46,306 nt of DNA from an uncultured Bacteroidales bacterium. Lineage in GTDB: Bacteria > Bacteroidota > Bacteroidia > Bacteroidales > P3. The stretch is taken from positions 1 through 46,306 of the forward strand of contig CAMUZR010000021.1 of assembly GCA_947165255.1 (NCBI GenBank), read 5' to 3'. The position numbers and the translations under genes were made by a program. Positions 7,329 through 16,800 of this stretch are shown here, one piece after another; position 1 is the stretch's first letter; each line of letters begins with the position of its first letter. The notes beneath the pieces are model-generated. The model did no database searches. It saw nothing but the letters and a program-made list of their open reading frames with translations, and was not told the origin of the DNA.

Positions 7329-8858
7329 TTATTTAGCAGTGTTGGCTGTGGGGGCATCCTTGACAAGACGTATGGCTCGCATACCGGACGGGTTTGAACT
7401 CTGGTAGGATCTTGTCCTAGGTTGAATATATAAGTAATCATAACCAGTAGTCGTCCAATATTGGCCCGTAGTCATAGACTCAGGTACGTATCTATTTTCA
7501 TACTCACCTGCATAATGAGAATCAATTCCTCCGGTTACAGGAAGGAATACACAGCCTGCATTCTCAAGAGTTTTCCATTCGTTGTAGCTGAAAGTTATGC
7601 TATTCCAATCGCCTGTACCTCTAAGCGTAGGTAGACTGTTGAATTTATTAGCAGCGGGTAATTTGGACTCATCAAGAGGCCAGACGAATTGATCGGGGAA
7701 GATAATTAAGCCGCCTCTAGTATAATTGTTAGAGCGAGTTACTTTGGCAAAAAGGTATCTGTAGAATGTAACATTTCTATGTCCGTTTCCCCAGGTTAAG
7801 TAGTCCCACTCGGCTTCGCTGAGGCAGTACCAAGTTCCTGCACCATTTGCGATATTATAGCTGGTCTGGTTAGCGACAGTGTATAGGAAAACAGATCTGT
7901 GTTGATGATCATCAATAGTTAGACCATTATTATATTGCTCGTCAGCAAATCTGTACTGGCTGGTATTGCGGTTCTGGAAAAGGTTGCTCTTGGAGAACAT
8001 GACCTTTTTGCCATTGCTATTGACTGTGAATAATCCAGAAAGGGCACCGGTCTGGTCGTTGCTCAATTGGGCATTTCCAAAGGTGAGGGACTTTTGGGCA
8101 CTACGGTTGAACTGAAGAGGACTGGTGGTGCTATGGAAGGTCTTGGAAGCAAACAGGTTGCTGCCGTTGTAGAGATTGATTACTATATGGGTATAACTGC
8201 CAGGGATGAGGTAGATGAAGAAGTCGCGGGCGGTAGCAATGCTAACCTCATCGGCAAATTCGAGGGTGACAATCTTGGTGTGGTCGGTGGTATTGGCAGG
8301 TACAAGCTCAGGAACACCGTCTTCGTTCATTTGGATCCGGAAAGTACCGGTCTGGTAGTGGTCGGTGACAATCTGAATCTTGGTGACGCTGGCATTGTCT
8401 TTCTGGAGGTTCAGACGGAGGACGCTGCAGATATTTTTGAAAAGCAGGTCGGTGGTGCTGGACACTGCATACATGGGATAGTTGGCGAAATTACCAGTGG
8501 TGGACTGCACGGGACGGAAAACGATATTCACACCATCCTGGCTGAGGGTCGCAGGATAGAAGGCTTTGTAGGGGCCAGAGCCGGGGTTGCCGCTCACGCA
8601 TTCAAAGGTGGCTACCGAGGCGTCGGATTCATCGGGGTCGACGGCAAAGAGGGCGCCTCCAGCGGTGCCAAAGACGACGATTTTCTCGTTCTGATCCCAG
8701 ATGAGGTTCTCGCCACTCTCGCCACTGAGGGAGGTCTTCGCTCCACTTTCCATCGTAGCAGTAAAACGGAGTTTGCTAATGTTGTTTTCTTCTTTTTTGC
8801 AGGAAACCATGCCGACAGTGAGGAGGGCGAGGGCTGCAACTAAAAATGTTTTCTTCAT
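7329..8858 (-). CDS. fimbrillin-like lipoprotein with FGE-sulfatase-like C-terminal domain
   Basis: 509 residues. The signal ends LLTVGMVSC-KKEE, a lipobox, so the protein is acylated at about Cys20. Residues 30-275 resemble the N-terminal fimbrillin/Mfa-like domain of Bacteroidales (TATMESGAKTSLSG, IWDQNEKIVVFG, KAFYPATL). From about 280 a second domain begins (GLFTVNSNGKKVMFSKSNL). It contains WYCLSEAEWDYLTWG and ends SGMRAIRLVKD, as in the FGE-sulfatase-like or FISUMP domains of surface proteins. A shorter protein with the same C-terminal layout is encoded at 29013-29729. It is probably a surface lipoprotein; adhesion is inference. It lies 61 bp downstream of a 53-residue ORF and ends at a strong terminator. 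Confidence 0.8.
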   Translation of the reverse strand: MKKTFLVAALALLTVGMVSCKKEENNISKLRFTATMESGAKTSLSGESGENLIWDQNEKIVVFGTAGGALFAVDPDESDASVATFECVSGNPGSGPYKAFYPATLSQDGVNIVFRPVQSTTGNFANYPMYAVSSTTDLLFKNICSVLRLNLQKDNASVTKIQIVTDHYQTGTFRIQMNEDGVPELVPANTTDHTKIVTLEFADEVSIATARDFFIYLIPGSYTHIVINLYNGSNLFASKTFHSTTSPLQFNRSAQKSLTFGNAQLSNDQTGALSGLFTVNSNGKKVMFSKSNLFQNRNTSQYRFADEQYNNGLTIDDHQHRSVFLYTVANQTSYNIANGAGTWYCLSEAEWDYLTWGNGHRNVTFYRYLFAKVTRSNNYTRGGLIIFPDQFVWPLDESKLPAANKFNSLPTLRGTGDWNSITFSYNEWKTLENAGCVFLPVTGGIDSHYAGEYENRYVPESMTTGQYWTTTGYDYLYIQPRTRSYQSSNPSGMRAIRLVKDAPTANTAK

Positions 8859-8919
8859 TTCTTTGTTACTTTTTCTTTAAAGATTGATAAAAAAAGTGAG
8901 GCTGGAGACAGAGTGTTGG

Positions 8920-9081
8920 TTAGTTCCACAAGGAGGTTTCGATACCACCTTGGTCGGTAACGGTCTCTAAACCACGGCGCTCTGGAACATCTGGAGTACT
9001 AACGGCGAAACCTTTCTCAACACGCGCATTGAGCACTTCAACTACTGGAGTTGAATAAACCATTTTCATTTCTTTTTGCAT
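8920..9081 (-). CDS. 53-residue small protein upstream of the fimbrillin-like gene
   Basis: The - strand frame from ATG 9081 to TAA 8920 encodes 53 residues beginning MQKEMKMVYSTPVVEVLNAR, followed by VEKGFAVS and an acidic tail. The pattern Y-x-x-P-x-[VI]-E followed by a cluster near G-F-A-x-S is common in very short Bacteroidales ORFs placed directly before fimbrillin-like or other surface lipoprotein genes. A -7 box lies 55 bp upstream, and nothing that looks like a terminator separates it from the 7329 gene, so they are likely co-transcribed. Function unknown. An internal start at MKMVY is possible. Confidence 0.65.
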   Translation of the reverse strand: MQKEMKMVYSTPVVEVLNARVEKGFAVSTPDVPERRGLETVTDQGGIETSLWN

Positions 9082-9135
9082 AAAAATTTAATTTTGAATT
9101 TGTTATAAAAAATTGTCATTCCTAGTATGGATGTG

Positions 9136-9143
9136 CAAAAATA
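9136..9143 (-). promoter_or_regulatory. -7 box TATTTTTG
   Basis: It matches TAnnTTTG, 55 bp before the small ORF at 9081. The -33 element is not clear. Confidence 0.45.
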
Positions 9144-9428
9144 CGTATTTTTTTGTAAATAACGGTAGTTTTTGAACGATTCAGCAAAATATTTTTTCAT
9201 CCGAGTTTTTACCATACGTAAGCGTATGTTATACAGATGGTTATGTGTCGCACTTTTATTACGGCACTAGGGTGAGGAGCGACCGCGTGTTTTGGTGGAC
9301 GCTAAAAATACGTTTTTGAGAGCGTGTGCCTTCTGCACACCGAGTTGTTTTCGCCTTATAAGTAATTGCTCAAATTTATTTTACATATAATTGCCATCTA
9401 ATTGACCATTAATTTTAAATTAATGGAT

Positions 9429-10741
9429 CACTAGTGTCTCTTAATTATTGTTAAATTAATTTATAATATTCTTATGCATAGTGTTTTGAGCAACAAAACT
9501 TGTGTCCGACTTTTGAAATGCGTATATTATGGTCTGAATCGAAATCAGACCGGTTATGCATACAGGAAGTTATGTTTTTGCTCAAATCACAATGTACTTG
9601 CCACAACGGCAATTCAGGAGGATTGTCGCGAAGTACCCGGACAGGACCCATGGATGGGGTTTCTCCCATTGGAACCACCTGCTTGTGCTCATGTTCGGGC
9701 AACTCATAGGCTGCAGAAGCCTCAGGGAACTTACAGATATAACAACTGCTCATGCTAAAAGGTCTTTCTATCTCGGATTTGGTGCGGCAACCGTTGTCAG
9801 GAACACCCTCTCGAAAGCCAATATGCTCCGTGAGCCTCGAATCTTCGAGGAATTCGCTTTCTATATGGTGTCTCTTGCTCAGCGAAGACGAATCACCAAG
9901 GAGTTTGAACTTCACGGACGCTTCTACGCTGTCGATTCCACCACAATCGACCTCTGCATGTCCGTCTTTCGTTGGGCACGCTTCCGCAGTACCAAGTCCG
10001 GCATCAAAGTCCACACTCAGATTGACATCGCAACAGAGATACCTGTATTCTATCGCATCACCAATGCCAACGTGCATGACACCAAATTCATGGACAGTAT
10101 TGGGTATGAATCCAATGCTGTATACATTTTTGACCGGGGATATTTCGACCTCGCAAGACTTTCCGCCATACATCTCTGTGGGGCTTTCTTCGTCATCCGC
10201 GAGAAACGGCATCCAAATTTCGAGATTGTCGACGGAGACGAGGCTGTCAATGGAGAAGACAACGTCTTGCTTGACCAGACAATTCGTTTCACCGGTAACA
10301 GAAATAGAGGGAATTACCCAACTGAAATCAGAAGAATTGTCTACTACGCTTCCGACCTTGGGCAGTCTTTCGTCTACTACACCAACAACTTCTATCTCGC
10401 AGGCAAGGACATTGCCCTGCTTTACCGCTACCGCTGGCAGGTGGAACTTTTCTTCAAATGGATCAAGCAGCATCTCCAAGTCAAGTCTTTCTGGGGTGAT
10501 ACCGAGAATGCTGTCAGGATACAGATTCACGTCGCCATCATCACATACTGCCTCATTGCAATTATCGAGCACGACCTCCAACTTGGCAGGCCTGTGGCTC
10601 AGGTACTGCGCATACTCGGAAGCTCCTTGTTGGTCAAAGACGACCTGCCGGAACTCTTCGGACGAGGAACTGATGATGGAACTGATGACGGTCAACTTGA
10701 AATTGAATTTTAATTGTTAAATTTTTTAAGAGACACTAGTG
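9429..10741 (+). mobile_element. IS4-family insertion sequence, 1313 bp, complete
   Basis: Perfect 16-bp terminal inverted repeats, CACTAGTGTCTCTTAA at 9429-9444 and its complement at 10726-10741, enclose one transposase gene. The element is bordered by a 9-bp direct repeat TTAATGGAT (9420-9428 and 10742-10750). Removing the element and one duplication restores an intact 122-bp-family repeat. Target duplications of 9 bp or slightly more fit IS4-type elements. Intact ends and an open transposase suggest a recent insertion. Confidence 0.92.
9556..10713 (+). CDS. IS4-family DDE transposase
   Basis: 385 residues. The N-terminus (MHTGSYVFAQITMYLPQRQF, then WNHLLVLMFGQL) is the DUF4372 domain of Bacteroidota IS4 transposases, which supports the start at 9556. 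The first catalytic Asp is in FYAVDSTTIDL, the second in YIFDRGYFD. The IS4 signature Y-x2-R-x3-E-x6-K is complete in YRYRWQVELFFKWIK, which supplies the catalytic Glu. The length is typical and there is no frameshift, so the enzyme is probably active. It is the only gene in the element. Confidence 0.93.
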   Translation: MHTGSYVFAQITMYLPQRQFRRIVAKYPDRTHGWGFSHWNHLLVLMFGQLIGCRSLRELTDITTAHAKRSFYLGFGAATVVRNTLSKANMLREPRIFEEFAFYMVSLAQRRRITKEFELHGRFYAVDSTTIDLCMSVFRWARFRSTKSGIKVHTQIDIATEIPVFYRITNANVHDTKFMDSIGYESNAVYIFDRGYFDLARLSAIHLCGAFFVIREKRHPNFEIVDGDEAVNGEDNVLLDQTIRFTGNRNRGNYPTEIRRIVYYASDLGQSFVYYTNNFYLAGKDIALLYRYRWQVELFFKWIKQHLQVKSFWGDTENAVRIQIHVAIITYCLIAIIEHDLQLGRPVAQVLRILGSSLLVKDDLPELFGRGTDDGTDDGQLEIEF

Positions 10742-10880
10742 TTAATGGATTATTAATGGTAATTCGTGTTTAAACAATATGCACATTAATTTTGCTTACC
10801 GACTTATACCCCACACAATGAGTGCGGGGTTATTGAGCGTCAGCCCCTCCGGGGCTGTTGCAGCAGGCCCTCTTGCACCT

Positions 10881-11126
10881 AGGGCGATGCCTTGGGACCT
10901 TCGCCTTTTGGCCTTTTAGGCCGTTGCTATCGGCAGACACGGCAGCACTTGTCTCGCAGGGGAATGTGTGCGATTATAAGTAATTGCTCAAATATATTTT
11001 ACATATAATTTCCATCTAATTGACCATTTAATTAATGGATAATTCATGATAATTCGTGTTAAAAGATATGCATATTAATTTGGTTGTTCACTTATAATTA
11101 GGGCGATACAGTTTGCCAAACCTTAG
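10881..11126. repeat. second dispersed repeat (family B), interrupted by a 122-bp-family copy
   Basis: Sequence 10881-10978 (AGGGCGATGCCTTGGG to GCGATTATA), continued at 11094-11126 (to GTTTGCCAAACCTTAG), matches 21495-21622 over its length with scattered changes. The 122-bp-family copy at 10978-11093 interrupts it at a point where the other copy is continuous. The stretch 10806-10880 before it holds a short hairpin (CCCCACAC/GTGCGGGG type) and a CCCCTCCGGGG palindrome but no gene. Confidence 0.6.
10978..11093 (-). repeat. fifth copy of the 122-bp repeat (116 bp)
   Basis: It starts AAGTAATTGCTCAAATATAT and ends with CACTT, inverse to the array at 5192. It is shortened within the palindrome and altered at its end (TTTGGTTGTTCACTT instead of TTTGCTTACCGACTT). 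TTATA lies at both borders and could be a 5-bp target duplication. Confidence 0.8.
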
Positions 11127-11149
11127 AAAAAAAATAGAAACCCACCTGG

Positions 11150-11182
11150 AAAAAAAACGCCGAGCCCCAGGAGGACTCGGCG
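11150..11182 (-). terminator. rho-independent terminator of tig
   Basis: On the - strand CGCCGAG (11182-11176) pairs with CTCGGCG (11164-11158), an 11-nt loop between them, followed by eight T. It sits 68 bp after the tig stop. Confidence 0.85.
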
Positions 11183-11250
11183 CAAAGAAAAACTATTGCT
11201 CATTTATCTGATGGCAAAATGCCTGATCAGATCGGACTTAGGGACAGGGA

Positions 11251-12618
11251 TTATTGTTCCTTGTCGGTGTTGGCGCGCTCGTTGAATTCCTTGGCAGTGA
11301 CTTTTTCTACCTCGGGGTTGAGCTGCTCTTTGAAGAGGGCGAAGGTGTTGTCGACATACAGTTTGTCGACAATCTGCTGGACGTTCTTGCGGTCCTGGGC
11401 AATGGTGCGGGCGGCCTGTTCGAGGCGCTCGTCGGCCTGTTTGTCGTCTTCGCCTTCCTTGGGGGTGTCGTTCTTGCGGAGAATGTCTTTGACGTAGTCG
11501 ACAATATCGTTCTGGGTGGGTTCGATGTTTTTAATTTTGTTGAGGGCGCTGTCGAGGAATTCCCATTTGAGCGAGGGGAGGTACTTGTCGGCCCACTCGT
11601 TTTCGATGGACTCGGCGGTGACGTCCTTGTCGGAGCGGGAGAGAATCCAGCGCTTGAGGAAGGCCTCGGGGATGGGGGCGTCGAAATGGTCGAGGAGTTG
11701 TTTGCGGACCTGGCTGACGTAGAGGAGCTGGCACTGCTCGTCGTTGGCTTTCTCGATTTGAGCGGAGAGGGCTTTGCGGAATTTCTCGACGTCGTTGATG
11801 CCTTCGCCGGGGAAGACTTTCTCGAAGAGTTCTTCGTTGAGTTCGGCGGGAGAGATGTGGGAGCTGCCGCTGATGGTCACTTTAATGTCGGACTTGAATT
11901 TCTTGGCGGTGGCATTATCCATGCGGAAGTTTTTCTCGATTTGAGAGGGGGTGAAGGCCTTGGCCGCATTGAAGACTACGGTTTCCTCGGCTTTTTTGCC
12001 GTAGAAGAGGGAGGCGATTTCGGGGTCTTTCATGTCGCTGAGGGGGAAGGAAACGAAGGAGTTCCAGCCCTCGGCTTTCTCGTTGCCCTCCTTGTCGAGT
12101 TCGACGGCCTTGCCGTAGACGTAGTCGCCTTCACCAATGACCTCGGGGGTGTCGAATTTGCCGAAACGGTTCTGAATGTCCTGAACCTGGGCATCGACAT
12201 CTTTGGCGGTGAGCTTGATGGAGCAGAGTTTGGCGTCGACCGTGGACCAGTCGATGTTGACCTGAGGAGCGAGGGCGGCGTCGAAGTAGAAGGTGAAGTC
12301 GGTGGCATGGGCAAAATCGATGGAGCCGGTTTTGTCGTCGTTGGAGAGGGGGGAGCCGACGATTTCGAGTTTTTCGTCTTCGATGTATTTGTAGAGAGAC
12401 TCACTCAGGAGGTCCTGGACTGCGTCGCCAACGACAGCGGGTTTGTACATGCGCTGAATGAGACCCATGGGAGCCATGCCCTTGCGGAAGCCGGGGACGG
12501 TGGCTTTGTGCTGGTATTCTTTCAGTTTTTTGGTTACCTTCTCGGCATAGTCGTTTTCGGCAATCTCAATCTTGATACAAAGGTCCAAATCTCCTAAATT
12601 TTCTCTGGAAATGTTCAT
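11251..12618 (-). CDS. tig: trigger factor chaperone
   Basis: 455 residues. The N-terminal ribosome-binding domain has the family signature VPGFRKGMAPMGLIQRMY (about 41-58, the usual GFRxGKxP tip). A middle PPIase-like region follows, then a long helical C-terminal chaperone domain rich in charged residues. Trigger factor binds the ribosome exit tunnel and holds nascent chains in the cytoplasm. Length and N-terminus fit the family. The gene has its own -7 box at 12673-12680 and a strong terminator, so it is probably monocistronic. A 447-residue antisense frame (11254-12597) is a composition shadow. Confidence 0.93.
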   Translation of the reverse strand: MNISRENLGDLDLCIKIEIAENDYAEKVTKKLKEYQHKATVPGFRKGMAPMGLIQRMYKPAVVGDAVQDLLSESLYKYIEDEKLEIVGSPLSNDDKTGSIDFAHATDFTFYFDAALAPQVNIDWSTVDAKLCSIKLTAKDVDAQVQDIQNRFGKFDTPEVIGEGDYVYGKAVELDKEGNEKAEGWNSFVSFPLSDMKDPEIASLFYGKKAEETVVFNAAKAFTPSQIEKNFRMDNATAKKFKSDIKVTISGSSHISPAELNEELFEKVFPGEGINDVEKFRKALSAQIEKANDEQCQLLYVSQVRKQLLDHFDAPIPEAFLKRWILSRSDKDVTAESIENEWADKYLPSLKWEFLDSALNKIKNIEPTQNDIVDYVKDILRKNDTPKEGEDDKQADERLEQAARTIAQDRKNVQQIVDKLYVDNTFALFKEQLNPEVEKVTAKEFNERANTDKEQ

Positions 12619-12672
12619 TTTTATGTTCTAATTAATTGATTTATTGTTAGTTTATATTTTCGAATGGAAATG

Positions 12673-12680
12673 CAAAATTA
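12673..12680 (-). promoter_or_regulatory. -7 box TAATTTTG of tig
   Basis: It fits TAnnTTTG, 55 bp upstream of the tig start in the 149-bp gap to the preceding gene. Confidence 0.45.
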
Positions 12681-12767
12681 CAAATATTTTTTTAATATTT
12701 ATATATTTGCTGTAAAGTTTTTTTGCATTAGGGGGATTCTATACTGTATTACAGCGGATTAGCGGTC

Positions 12768-13847
12768 TTATTGGGCAAAATTGCCATAAAAGCCGACGCC
12801 GAGGCGTTTGAGCTGATCGGGGAGGTAGTCGGGACGGCCGTTGGAGTCGCAGGGGACGCTGACCTGGATGTGGGTGCGGCGGGAACCGAAGATGCCGATG
12901 CCGCCCTCGACGTTGGTGTAGGGCTGATACTCCTGACCGCCGACGACATGGGAGTTTTGAGAGGTGATGTAGGCGTTGAGGTCTTCGTTGCAGACATATA
13001 TGATGATGTCGACATAGTTGACGTTGAAGAGGGAGTCGGTGTTGTCGGCAAGGGACCGCTTGATGTAGGAGAGGAAGGAGGTTTGGGATATGGAGTTGGA
13101 AGAGAGGGTGTTGTAGTTATACTGATTGGTGAGCGGGGCGCCGGGCACTTCAATGCTGAGGGTGTCGTCGTTTTTGCGATAATAGAACCTGACGGAGGGC
13201 TGATAGCGGCGGCCACGGGGAAGGGTGGTCCAGCGGATTTCGTTCTGGATGTTAACCGGGATGAAGCCGAAATGACGGCCACGGACGTTGTTGGGAACGG
13301 TGATGACGTTTTCGACATATTCGCGGCCCATGATGGTAAGGGGGAGTAAGCCGACAAGGGTGGTGCGGGCGGAGGCGAGGGTGTCGCCAGAGTCGGTACG
13401 GATGACGAGGAGCTGGAAGACGCAGGCGGAGTCGGCAAGGAGCCTGTCGGCACCCGGGACGCAGTAGTACATGGGCTGGGAGCCGGAGGAGAAATTGCCT
13501 TCGGGGCGGCCGGGGACTTCGGTATAGGTGAGCTGCCAGCGGTCGACCAGTTGGTCGGTAGCGGTGATGCTGTGGTTGAGAGGGTTGGTGACGCCACGCC
13601 ATGCCAGGAGATGGACTTGGATGTCGCCCTCTTGATAGTTGGTGGAGTCGGCTATGGTGGCGTAATTATATAGGTTGTCGTTGCCCAGATAGCAGCGCTG
13701 GACACGCGCCCAGACGGTGTCCTCTTGGATGTCGATGACACAATAGACGCTGGGAATGTCCTTCCATGGGGCATTGGGGCTGAATTCTACTTTGCAGGAG
13801 GTTGCCAGAACGGCAAGAAGCAGGAGGGGCAGGATTCGGAATTTCAT
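12768..13847 (-). CDS. DUF4249-like lipoprotein
   Basis: 359 residues with a lipobox (LLAVLATSC-KVEF, Cys at about 18). The early segment PSVYCVIDIQEDTVWARVQR and the late PYTNVEGGIGIFGSRRT resemble DUF4249 proteins, Bacteroidota OM lipoproteins often found beside TonB-type or surface systems. The family assignment rests on these two stretches only. It is the last gene of the kam operon, 18 bp after the GH2-like gene. The product is probably on the outer membrane; no activity can be named. Confidence 0.6.
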   Translation of the reverse strand: MKFRILPLLLLAVLATSCKVEFSPNAPWKDIPSVYCVIDIQEDTVWARVQRCYLGNDNLYNYATIADSTNYQEGDIQVHLLAWRGVTNPLNHSITATDQLVDRWQLTYTEVPGRPEGNFSSGSQPMYYCVPGADRLLADSACVFQLLVIRTDSGDTLASARTTLVGLLPLTIMGREYVENVITVPNNVRGRHFGFIPVNIQNEIRWTTLPRGRRYQPSVRFYYRKNDDTLSIEVPGAPLTNQYNYNTLSSNSISQTSFLSYIKRSLADNTDSLFNVNYVDIIIYVCNEDLNAYITSQNSHVVGGQEYQPYTNVEGGIGIFGSRRTHIQVSVPCDSNGRPDYLPDQLKRLGVGFYGNFAQ

Positions 13848-13865
13848 CTCTTCGGGAGTGGGTTG

Positions 13866-16800
13866 TTACTTTACAATTGTTTCGTTGATTTCTATTTCGT
13901 CCATCATTATCCAGGGCTTGAGGCCTTTGGCACGGTGCCACTGGGGAATGCGGTCGATGGGTTTGGCCAGGATGCGCACGAAACGCACTTGGTCGCGGTT
14001 GACGGGGATGTCGAGAACTTGCAGCTGGGTGGTGTTCATCTCTTCGAGGGTGGCATCGTAGGCGATGGCGGCTGGGATATAGTCGGTGAACTCTTTGCCG
14101 TCGGAGGAGACGGCCACCATGACAGCGGCAGGGGCGAAGACCCAGGCGTCGGGCACGTGGGCGAAACGGAGGGTGACGCTGCGGATGTGGATGACTTTGC
14201 CCAACTCGAGGTCGACCTGCACGTCGTGGCCGGAGAAGCCCAGCCAACCGCGGCTGAGGTCGTTGACGTCGCCCAACTCGTCGTCGATAAGAGCACGGGC
14301 GGCATTTTTGTTATAGGGGGTGTTGGGCTTGCGCGAGAAGGTGCAGGAGACCACATAGTCGAAGGAGAATTGCTCGGTGGCCACAAATGAAGGGGCCTCG
14401 CCTTTCTTAAAGGCACGTGCCTTGACTACCACGCTGTTTTGCACGGTGAAGGGCTTGGTGTAGAGGGGTGATTTTTCGGTGGGGACGGTGCCGTCGAGGG
14501 TGTAGCGGATTTCGGTCTTGGGAGTGGGACAGGTGATGGCAATCTGCATGGGGCCGTCGAAGCGGTCGCGGCTCTTGCTGATGACGGGCAGTTCGACAAT
14601 GTTGGAAACCACCTTGGGATAGACAATGCGCCGGAAGTCCTGGGCATTGTACTCGCTGCAGTCGAAGGGACGCAGATGGAGGGTGAAGTGATATTTATGG
14701 TCTTTGACCAGGTCGCGGTCGGTGAGGTTGAGGCCAGCCATGGCACTGCCCACGCCGGTCATGCGGTAATCGACGTTGAGCGCCCAGTAGTCGAGTGGTT
14801 TGGGCTCGGCGCCTTGGGCTTGGTCGTGAAGTTCCTCTTCGTCAAAGGCAGATATGGAGAAGTTAAAGAGGGTGTCGATGAGGTCGACATAGAGACCCAC
14901 TTGCTCGTTGCGGAAAGCGGCCCAACGGGTTTCGGCATAGTTGCCGCTGTGCTGCGGGAGCCGATAGGAGGTGTGGCCCAATTCGCCAATGGGCAGGGTC
15001 TGCTGGGCTATCAATCCGGCCGCATGGCGGTCGACATAGCTCTCGATATTGCGGCCAAGCCATTCGGCGGTGGTGAGGGCGGGTGAGAGCCCGAGCTGCA
15101 TGCCGACTTTGGCCACGGCCTTGATTTGCTCGGAGACGGTGATGTCGTTGCTGATGAGCACATCGCCGGAGGCGAGGATGAGGTAGGCCTGGCGGACGTC
15201 GAAAAGGACACCGAAACGGGGTGAGCTATAGCGGAACATCACATCGAGGCCGACGGTATGGGGGTCGACCTGACGGCAGTTGGTGGCCACCACCTCGCGC
15301 TCCATCTGTCCGAAGCCATAGCGGAGCCACTGCTTGACACCGTTGGGGTCCTGGCTGTCGTTGGGCGAGGGGGCGCGCATGAAACTGAGCTGAGGGGCCT
15401 GGCGGAGCAGGTCGTTGCCTCGGTAGCTGAATGCGGAGAGAAGCCCTGTGCTGTCGTTAAATATTATTGTAACATTATTATTATTAATACTGACCTGATG
15501 GGCAGTGTCTTTTTCGATATGGAAGGGGGTGCCGTCGGCGTTGGTGTAGGGCTGCTGGGGCATGTGGTCGGCAGGGAGAGGGAACTGAGCTACATAGAGC
15601 ACTGTGTTCTTAGGCACGGAGGCGGTGTTGCCTCGCTGACGGAGCGTGAACTTGATGTAGAGCTCTTCGCCTGCATAGAGAAGCAGCTTGGGCACTTTGA
15701 GTTTGAAGTCTTTGCTTTCGCCGGGTTTGAGGGCAAGGGCCACGTCGCCCGAGACGACGTTGGACTTGAGGTTGGAGCAGATGACGTACTCCAGGCTATA
15801 GTCGGAGAGAGGACGGAAGTCGCTGAGGTTGGTGACGACGAATTCGGCAGCGTCAGAACTGGTAGAGGTGAGCTGCACGTCGATGGGTCGGTAGAGTTGT
15901 TTTAACTCGGCCAGATAGGGTTTGGCGGCAAGGGCTTTCCAGTCTTGCACATTATAAAAACCGCCCTGCACCTTAGCATGGTCGAGAACCCGCTGCCAGA
16001 GAGGCTGAATGCCGCCGAAATTGTTGCCTACGGCGCTGCCGAAGGAGTTCATCACCAAGGCACGGGACTGATTTTTGGAAAGATACTGGCTGATAAGTTC
16101 TGTGGTGCAGTTGAAAGGGGCGATGAGGTCGGTGTTGTCGCTGTATTGCGCACCGGCGTAAAGAATTGGTCGTTGGCTGTCTAACCGCTTGAGGGTATGG
16201 TAGGCAGTCTGCATGCAGATGCCGTTGTCGGGGCATTCGCCTAAAGACCATGCGATGATGGAGGGGTGGTTTTTGTACTGCCCATAGAGGGCGCGCATAC
16301 GGTCGGCAAAAAGTTCGCTGAACTCGTTGTCGGCGGCCACGGCATGGCCCATGGAGGAGGCGGGAAAGAGCGGGGCTTCGCACACCACATAAAAACCCAG
16401 TTCGTCGCAGAGTTCGAAGATTTTTTCAGAGGCGGACGTAGTGGCATTGACGCGGATGGCATTGATGTTGTTGGTCTTCATCTGCACCATCTGGTTGCGA
16501 AGTTGCTTTAGCGCTTCGGGGGTATCGAGGTTAGCCACATTGAGGGCTACGCCTTTGAGGGTAATTTGTTTTCCGTTGAGTACCAAAGCATTGCGCTCAC
16601 CCATTGAGCGGAAGCCAAAGCGGGTACCTACGATGTCCTGCAGCTGCATTCCGTCGTCGTAGAGGCGGATGACAGCGGTGTAAAGTCGGGGAACCTCGGC
16701 ATTCCAGGGCAGGACGCTAGGAATGGTTGAGGTGATGGTCTGAGTATTTTCACTGCGTTTGTCGAAAAAACACCATTTGCCCAGTTTGTCGACCTGCCGA

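Larger units (their letters stand above)
9360..10805 (-). repeat. copy of the 122-bp repeat split by an IS element
   Basis: 9360-9428 joined to 10751-10805 gives 124 bp that matches the variant unit at 5436-5559 in inverse orientation, base for base as far as I can compare. The IS occupies 9429-10741 and the 9-bp target duplication 10742-10750. The repeat is flanked on both sides by TTATA. Confidence 0.85.

Noticed and set aside
11254..12597. 447-residue antisense frame over trigger factor
   Set aside because: Composition is G/V/E/F/D only, no motifs; it mirrors the tig reading frame.
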